This document shows, piece after piece, positions 12,901 to 21,900 of a DNA stretch of 64,000 bases. Position numbers and translations under genes: made by a program. Origin of the DNA: Pseudomonas sp. B21-028 (lineage in GTDB: Bacteria; Pseudomonadota; Gammaproteobacteria; Pseudomonadales; Pseudomonadaceae); NCBI RefSeq assembly GCF_024749045.1, contig NZ_CP087184.1, positions 2,790,001 through 2,854,000 of the forward strand. Reading direction: 5' to 3'. Every line of letters starts with the position of its first letter. Position 1 is the first letter of the stretch. The notes under the pieces were generated by a model. That model was not told the origin of the DNA and searched no databases. It saw only the letters and a program-made list of their open reading frames with translations.

Positions 12901-15900
12901 GCCACCGGTTCGCTGTCGTCCAACAGAAACGCCAGGCGCTCGGCGGGGTAGGCCGGATCGAGCGGCACGTAGCCGGCACCCGCCTTCAGAATGGCGAGCA
13001 GACCTATGATCATTTCGGGCCCGCGTTCGACACAGATCGCCACCCGATCATCCGGGCCGATGCCCTGTTCGATCAACTGGTGCGCCAGTTGGTTGGCTTT
13101 ATGGTTCAGTTCGGCGTAAGTGAGGATCTTGCCGTTATGATCGCTGACAGCGCAGGCGTCAGGTTGGCGTTCTGCCTGTTGCTCGAAGAGTGTGTGGATG
13201 AGTGCATCTTGAGGGTACAGGTCTTCAGTGGCGTTGAAGCCGACAATGAGCTGATGACGCTCCTGCTCCGGCAGGATCGACAGGCTGTGCAAGGGCGCCA
13301 GGGGTGAGTGTTCAAGTGCTTCCACCAGGCTTGCCAGTGCCGTCAGCATGTAATTGCAGACACGCTGCGCGCCGATGTCGACCACGACCTGAGCGTTGAG
13401 CATGAAGTCCTCGCCCAGGTCGTCCACGTTCAACGTCAACGGGTAGTTGCTGCGTTCCTCCCCGCCCAGGGGTTGAATGCCAGCCCATACGGCATCGGCT
13501 TCCGGATTCGAGGCTTCGCTGCCATTGTGTCGGTAGTTGAGCAAGGAACTGAACAGCGGCAGTTCGCCAGATACGCCGCTGCAGCGCTGGGCCAGGGCCA
13601 GTGATGCGTGTTCGTGAGCCAGCAATGCAGTCAGTTTTCCATGCGTGCTCTTGACGCCGGTGCGTACGCTTTGAGCCGCCAGGTTGACGCGCAATGGCAA
13701 AGTATTGATGAACATGCCGATGGCACGGTCGGTGCCTTCGCCGCCTTGCATCCGCCCCATCAATACGGTGCCAAAGACAACATCGCCCTTGCCGGTGATC
13801 TTGCCCAGTACCTGGGCCCAGGCCAGATGCACCAGGCTGGCCGCGCTGACGCCGGACTGTCGGGCCTGGACGCGCAAGCGGCGGCTCAAGGCGCTGTCAA
13901 TGCGTTGATGGACTTCCTCGATCTCACCGCCATCGCCCTGCACATCGTGCAAGTCGAAGGGCAGGGTGGGCTCGTCGATGTCGCCGAGCATGTCGCGGAA
14001 GAAGGCTTCATGGTCTTCGCGGCTGACGCCCAGGCGGGCCTGGGCCACGTAGTTTCGGTACGGCACCGAGGCCGGCAGCTCCTTGCCTTTGCCCGACATA
14101 AGGGCCTGCATTTCGTCACGCATCACTTGCAGGGCCGTGTGGTCGAGCACCAGGTGATGGCACAACAGCAGCGAGACGATGCGCTGGTGGGGGGCATCGT
14201 AGGCGCTGACCAGCCGCATCAACGGTGCTTGGGTCAGGTCCAGTCGAGAGTGCCGAGGGTCATGGCGTTGCTGCAATTGCAGGGAAATATCGCCCTGCAT
14301 CGGATCAAGGTCGAGGGTTTCCATGCTCAGGGCGGCTTGGCGCCAAACCACTTGCACGGGTTCGTCCAGGCCTTCCCAGAGCAGGGCGGTGCGAAGAATG
14401 TCATGGCGCTGGATCAACTGTTGCAGCGCCTGGCTGAAAGCCTCCAGACAGGCTTGATCCTGCAGGGCAAACACCGATTTCAGAACATAGGGATCGCCCC
14501 GTTCAGCGGCAAGGTGGTGGTAAAAAATGCCTTCCTGCAACGGTGCCAGGGCGTAGATATCCTGCACGTTGGCCACGCCGCCCGGCACCTTGGACACGAT
14601 ACGGTCGATGGCGTCCTGGTCCAGGTCCGCCAGTGGCAGCATGTCCGGGGTGATGCGTTCACAGTGCTCGGGGATCAGGTTGGTTGGTACCACGATCTCC
14701 GTGCCGCCACCCACGGCAGCGGCCAGGGCCTTCAAAGTTGGCTGACTGAACAGCACGCGCACATCGGCACTCAGACCAATCTGGCGCATGCGCTCGATCA
14801 ACTTCACGGCCAACAACGAATGACCGCCCAATTCGAAGAAATGGTCATGACGTCCCACACGCTCGAGCTGGAGCAGGTCGGTCCAGATCTGCGCCAGAGC
14901 TGTTTCGGTTTCACCGACGGGGGCTTCGTATTCGCGGTTGATCACCGACGACAGGCCCGGTACCGGCAGGGCCTTGCGGTCCAGTTTTCCGTTGGAGGTC
15001 AATGGCCAGGCGCTGATCGTGACAAAGGCGCCGGGCAGCATGTGCTCGGCCAGGTTCTGCTGCAATTGGGCACGCAGGTCCGAAGCGCTCGGGACCGTGT
15101 CGTCCTGCGGAATGATATAGGCCACCAGGCGCTTGTCGCCGGGCACGTCTTCGCGGGCGACGGCCACGGCTTCGCGCACGCCGGTACAGGCTGCCAGTTG
15201 TGCCTCGATCTCGCCCAGCTCGATGCGGAAGCCACGGATCTTCACCTGATCGTCATTACGTCCCCGATATTCGAGGCTGCCATCGGCAGACCAGCGCACC
15301 AGGTCGCCGGTTCGGTACAGCCGTGCACCCTGATTCGGGCTGAACGGGTCGGCAATAAAGCGTTCTTCATTCAGCTCTGGGCGATTCAAGTAGCCTCGGG
15401 CCACGCCCGCACCCCCGACATACAACTCACCGACCACGCCCATAGGTACGGGCTGGCGCTGGGCGTCCAGCACATAGGTCTGCAAATCCGGAATGCGCAC
15501 ACCAATCGGACTGATACCCGTCTGCTGCGCATCCTCGGCCTGCAAGGGGTAATAGGTCACGTGCACCGTGGTTTCGGTAATGCCATACATGTTGACCAGT
15601 TGCGTGGCGGCGTTGGCCGGTTTTGCGTACCACGGCTTGAGCATCCCGGGGTCCAGGGCTTCGCCGCCGAAAATCACCTGGCGCAGCGAATGCGCCTGCT
15701 GGCTCTCGCCTTGCGCGGCGATCAGTTGGCGGAACGCACTTGGGGTCTGATTGAGCACTGTGACACCGGCATCGCAGATCAGGGTGTAGCAAGCCTGTGG
15801 CGAACGGGTGACTGGCTGCGGCACGATCAACAATTGTCCGCCGTGGACCAGAGCGCCCCATATTTCCCAGACCGAGAAATCGAAGGCGAAGGAATGGAAC

Positions 15901-18900
15901 AATGCCCAGACATCGGTCGGGTTGAAGTCGAACCACGCCTGGGTGGCTGAAAACAGGCGTGCCACGTTACGGTGTTCGACTTGCACGCCCTTGGGCAGGC
16001 CGGTGGAACCGGAGGTATAAATCACGTAGGCCAGGTGCGCCGGGGTCAGCTCCGGCACCTGTGGATTGAGGACGGGATACCGCTGCAGCATCGCGTCGTC
16101 GAGGTTGATGATTGGTACCGACGCGTCCGCCAACCGCTCACGGGTGGCTTCTTGAACCAACACGGCCACCGGTTCGCTGTCGTCCAACAGAAACGCCAGG
16201 CGCTCGGCGGGGTAGGCCGGATCGAGCGGCACGTAGCCGGCACCCGCCTTCAGAATGGCGAGCAGACCGATGATCATTTCGGGCCCGCGTTCGACGCAGA
16301 TCGCCACGCGGGAGTCCGGTTTGACCCCGCTGTCACGCAAGTGATGCGCCAGCTGGTTAGCGCGCTGGTTCAGCTCACGGTAGCTCAGGCGGACGTCGCC
16401 ATGCACCACCGCAACCGCTTCCGGGGCGTGCTCGACCTGCGCTTCGAACAACCCATGGAGGGTCTGTTCCTGCGGGTAATCCAGTGCGGTGGCGTTGAAC
16501 GCCACCAGCAGCTGCTCGCGCTCCGCCGCCGGCAGGATCGGCAAGGCGTTGAGCGCGGATGACGGTGCGTCTTCCAGGGCCGTGATCAGACTCTCCAGCG
16601 CTGTCTGTACGTAGTCGCAGACACGTTGCGCGCCGATGTCGACCACGGCTTGGACGTTGAGCATGAAGTCCTCGCCCAGGTCGTCCACGTTCAACGTCAA
16701 TGGATAGTTGCTGCGCTCCTCCCCGCCCAGGGTTTGAATGCCGCTCCATACGGCATCGGTTTCCGGATTCGGGGTTTCGCTGCCACTGTGTCGGTAGTTG
16801 AGCAAGGCGCTGAACAGCGGCAGTTCGCCCGATACACCGCTGCAACGCTGAGCCAGTACCAGGGACGCATGTTCATGCCCGAGCAGCGCGGTCAGGCGAG
16901 CGTGGGTTGCCTGCACGCCGTTGCGGACACCCTGGCTGCCCAGGTCGACCCGCAGCGGCAGGGTATTGATGAACATGCCCAAGGCACGGTCGGCACCGTC
17001 ACCGCCTTGCATGCGCCCCATCAATACGGTGCCGAAGACAACGGTATCCTGGCCGGTGACCTTGCCCAGCACCTGGGCCCAGGCCAGGTGGCAGAGGCTG
17101 GCTGCACTGACCCCCAGGCTGCGAGCCTGATAGCGCAGACGTCGGGCCAGTTCGGAATCGACGCGTTGATGCACCTCTTCGATCTCACCGCCGTCGCCCT
17201 GTACATCGTGCAGGTCGAAGGGCAGGGTGGGCTCGTCGATGTCGCCGAGCATGTCGCGGAAGAAGGCTTCATGGTCTTCGCGGCTGACGCCCAGGCGGGC
17301 CTGGGCCACGTAGTTGCGGTACGGCACCGAGGCCGGCAGCTCCTTGCCTTTGCCCGACATAAGGGCCTGCATTTCGTCGCGCATCACTTGCAGGGCCGTG
17401 TGGTCGAGCACCAGGTGATGGCACAGCAGCAGTGAGACGATGCGCTGGTGGGCGGCATCGTAGGCGCTGATCAGCCGCATCAACGGTGCTTGGGTCAGGT
17501 CCAGGCGAGAGTGCCGAGGGTCATGGCGTTGCTGCAATTGCAGGGAAATATCGCCCTGCATCGGGTCAAGGTCGAGGGTTTCCACGCTCAGGGCGGCTTG
17601 GCGCCAAACCACCTGAACAGGTTCCTCCAGGCCCTCCCAGAGCAGGGCGGTACGAAGAATGTCATGGCGCTGGATCAGCTGTTGCAGCGCCTGGCTGAAA
17701 GCCTCCAGATACGCTTGATCCTGCAAGGCAAACACCGATTTCAGGACATAGGGATCGCCCCGTTCAGCGGCAAGGTGGTGGTAAAGAATGCCTTCCTGCA
17801 ACGGTGCCAGGGCGTAGATGTCCTGCACGTTACCGACACCGCCCGGCACGTTGGAGACGATACGGTCTATGGCGTCCTGGTCCAGATTCACCAGCGGCAG
17901 CATGTCCGGGGTGATGCGTTCGCAGTGCTCGGGGATCAGATTGGTCGGTACCACGATCTCCGTGCCGCCGCCCACGGCCGCGGCCAGGGCCGTCAAAGTC
18001 GGCTGGCTGAACAGCACGCGCACGTCGGCACTCAGGCCGATCTGGCGCATACGCTCGATCAACTTCACGGCCAGCAGCGAATGCCCACCCAGTTCGAAGA
18101 AATGGTCTTGACGTCCCACACGCTCGACCTGGAGCAGGTCGGTCCAGATCTGCGCCAGAACTGTTTCGGTTTCACCGACGGGGGCTTCGTATTCGCGACT
18201 GATCACTGACGAAAGATCCGGTGCCGGCAGGGCCTTGCGGTCCAATTTGCCGTTAGGCGTCAGCGGCAGGGCGTCGAGCTGAACGTAAGCGGCGGGGACC
18301 ATGTGACTGGGCATCCAGGCCAGCAAATGCTCGCGCAATCCGTCGAGGTTTACTTCTTTGGCATCAGCGGTGAAGTACGCCACCAGACGCTTGTCACCCG
18401 GTACGTCTTCACGGGCCAGGACCACGGTTTCCTTGATGTTGGAAGCCTGGGCAAGCTTGGCTTCGATCTCCCCCAGTTCGATGCGGAAGCCACGGATCTT
18501 GACCTGATCGTCGTTTCGTCCCAGGAACTCGATATTGCCATCGGCCAGCCAGCGGCCCAGGTCGCCGGTCTTGTACATCCGGGCGTTTGCAGCGCTGCTG
18601 AACGGATCCTTGAGGAAGCGTTCAGCCGTCAGGTCATCACGGTTCAAATAGCCGCGAGCAACCCCGGCACCACCGATGTAGAGTTCCCCCGGTACGCCCA
18701 ACGGCACGGGTTGTTTATGTTCATCCAGCAGATAGAACTGGGTGTTCGCCACCGGCTTGCCGATGTGCGCGGCAAAGCCGTCTTCGCGGGCCATCGAGAC
18801 CCAACTCGAATAAGTGGTGGTTTCCGAGGGACCGTAGAGATTGCACAGGCGCTTGACCGAAGTCTGCTCGAACAGCGTTTCCACCAAGCTGCGCTTCAAA

Positions 18901-21900
18901 GCTTCACCGGCCACGTTGACCGTGTCGACACCTTCACCCAACCCACCAGATTCCAGCAACGCCTTGAGCGCCGACGGCACGGTGTTGATCAGGGTGACGT
19001 CGTGCTCGCCGTCTTGCAGTTCCAGCACATTAGCGACCACTTCAATGCTGCCGCCTGAAGTCAGCGGCGCGAAGCACTCGTAAACCGCGAGGTCGAAGTT
19101 CAGCGAAGTCGAGAACAGGGTTTTCGATAAAGTTTGAGCGTCAAAGGTGCGATGAGCCCAGGTCAGGAAATTCACCGTGTTGCGGTGCTCGATCATCACG
19201 CCTTTCGGCAAACCAGTCGAACCCGAGGTGTAGATCACATACGCCAGATGCGCAGAAGTCAGCTCAGGCACCAGCGGATTCAGGACGGATTCGTCCTGCC
19301 ACTGCTCATTATCGAGATTGATCACCACCCTCGCAGCATCGGCCAACAGCTCGACCGTAGCGTCCTGGGCCAACACCGCCGCCGGAGCACTGTCTTCAAG
19401 CATGTAGGCAATTCGTTCCGCAGGGTAAGCCGGATCCAGCGGCACATAGGCGCCCCCGGCTTTCAGGATCGCGAGCAGACCGACGATCATTTCAGGCCCG
19501 CGTTCGACGCAGATCGCCACGCGGGAGTCCGGTTTGACCCCGTTGTCACGCAAGTGATGCGCCAACTGGTTAGCGCGGCGGTTCAGCTCGCGGTAGCTCA
19601 GGCAGACGTCGTCATGCACCACCGCGACGGCTTCAGGCGTGCGTTCGACCTGCGCTTCGAACAACCCATGGAGGGTCTGTTCCTGCGGGTAATCCAGTGC
19701 GGTGGCGTTGAATTCCACCAGCAGCTTGTGCATTTCCTGCTGTGGCAGGATCGGCAAGGTATTGAGCGCGGATGACGGTGCGTCTTCCAGGGCCTTGACC
19801 AGGCTTTCGATTGCCGCGTGCATGTAATCGCAAACACGCTGAGCGCCGATGTCGGCCACGACCTGAGCGTTGAGCATGAAGTCCTCACCCAGATCGTCCA
19901 CGTTCAACATCAACGGGTAGTTGCTGCGCTCCTCCCCGCCCAGGGCTTGAATACCAGCCCACACGGCATCGGCTTCCGGACTCAAGACTTCGTCGTTACT
20001 GTGTCGATAGTTGAGCAAGGCGCTGAACAGAGGCCGCTCGCTGGATACACCACTGCAACGTTGAGCCAGGGATAGCGGTGCATGCTCATGCTTAAGCAAT
20101 GTCGCCAGTTGTGCATGGGTGGCTTGAGCGCTGGCTTGAACTTCCTGATTGCCTACGTCGATGCGTATTGGCAGGGTGTTGATGAACATGCCCAAGGCAC
20201 GGTCGGCACCGTCACCGCCTTGCATGCGCCCCATCAATACGGTGCCGAAGACAACGGTATCCTGGCCGGTGACCTTGCCCAGCACCTGGGCCCAGGCCAG
20301 GTGGCAGAGGCTGGCTGCACTGACCCCCAGGCTGCGAGCCTGATAGCGCAGACGTCGGGCCAGTTCGGAATCGACGCGTTGATGCACCTCTTCGATCTCA
20401 CCGCCGTCGCCCTGTACATCGTGCAGGTCGAAGGGCAGGGTGGGCTCGTCGATGTCGCCGAGCATGTCGCGGAAGAAGGCTTCATGGTCTTCGCGGCTGA
20501 CGCCCAGGCGGGCCTGGGCCACGTAGTTGCGGTACGGCACCGAGGCCGGCAGCTCCTTGCCTTTGCCCGACATAAGGGCCTGCATTTCGTCGCGCATCAC
20601 TTGCAGGGCCGTGTGGTCGAGCACCAGGTGATGGCACAGCAGCAGTGAGACGATGCGCTGGTGGGCGGCATCGTAGGCGCTGATCAGCCGCATCAACGGT
20701 GCTTGGGTCAGGTCCAGGCGAGAGTGCCGAGGGTCATGGCGTTGCTGCAATTGCAGGGAAATATCGCCCTGCATCGGGTCAAGGTCGAGGGTTTCCACGC
20801 TCAGGGCGGCTTGGCGCCAAACCACCTGAACAGGTTCCTCCAGGCCCTCCCAGAGCAGGGCGGTACGAAGAATGTCATGGCGCTGGATCAGCTGTTGCAG
20901 CGCCTGGCTGAAAGCCTCCAGATACGCTTGATCCTGCAAGGCAAACACCGATTTCAGGACATAGGGATCGCCCCGTTCAGCGGCAAGGTGGTGGTAAAGA
21001 ATGCCTTCCTGCAACGGTGCCAGGGCGTAGATGTCCTGCACGTTACCGACACCGCCCGGCACGTTGGAGACGATACGGTCTATGGCGTCCTGGTCCAGAT
21101 TCACCAGCGGCAGCATGTCCGGGGTGATGCGTTCGCAGTGCTCGGGGATCAGATTGGTCGGTACCACGATCTCCGTGCCGCCGCCCACGGCCGCGGCCAG
21201 GGCCGTCAAAGTCGGCTGGCTGAACAGCACGCGCACGTCGGCACTCAGGCCGATCTGGCGCATACGCTCGATCAACTTCACGGCCAGCAGCGAATGCCCA
21301 CCCAGTTCGAAGAAATGGTCTTGACGACCTACCTCGTCGATGCCCAGCAGTTCTTGCCAGATCTCGGCGATGGCCCGTTCGGTGGCACCTTGGGGCGCTT
21401 GGTATTCGCGACTGACCAGGGCCCACTGATCGGGAGCCGGCAAGGCCTTGCGGTCCAGTTTGCCGTTGGAGGTCAGCGGTAGAGACGCAAGACAGACGTA
21501 AGCGGCGGGCACCATATAGTCCGGCAGATGGGCTTGCAGATGGAGACGCAATACCTCGATGTCAAGCGTTTCGCCCGACAGCCGTGATGTGTAATACGCC
21601 ACCAGGCGCTTTTCGCCCGACGCATCTTCCCTGGCCATCATCACCACTTCTTTCACTTCGTGGTGCTGGGCCAGACGGGCTTCGATCTCGCCCAATTCGA
21701 TCCGCAAGCCACGGATCTTCACTTGGTCGTCGTTTCGTCCCAGGAACTCGATATTGCCATCGGGCAGGTAACGGCCCAGGTCGCCGGTCTTGTACATCCG
21801 GGCACCCGGGCCTTGGCTGAATGGATCGTCCAGGAAGCGCTCGGCGGTCAGTTGCGTCAGGTTCAAATACCCCCGCGCGACTTGAACGCCAGCGATGTAA

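Noticed and set aside
13608..15950. Long plus-strand open frame (780 codons) and many others across 1-40000
   Set aside because: They are antisense to the NRPS, recur in the same place in every module, and encode low-complexity Gln/His/Val-rich text with no domain. They arise from codon bias of the real strand.
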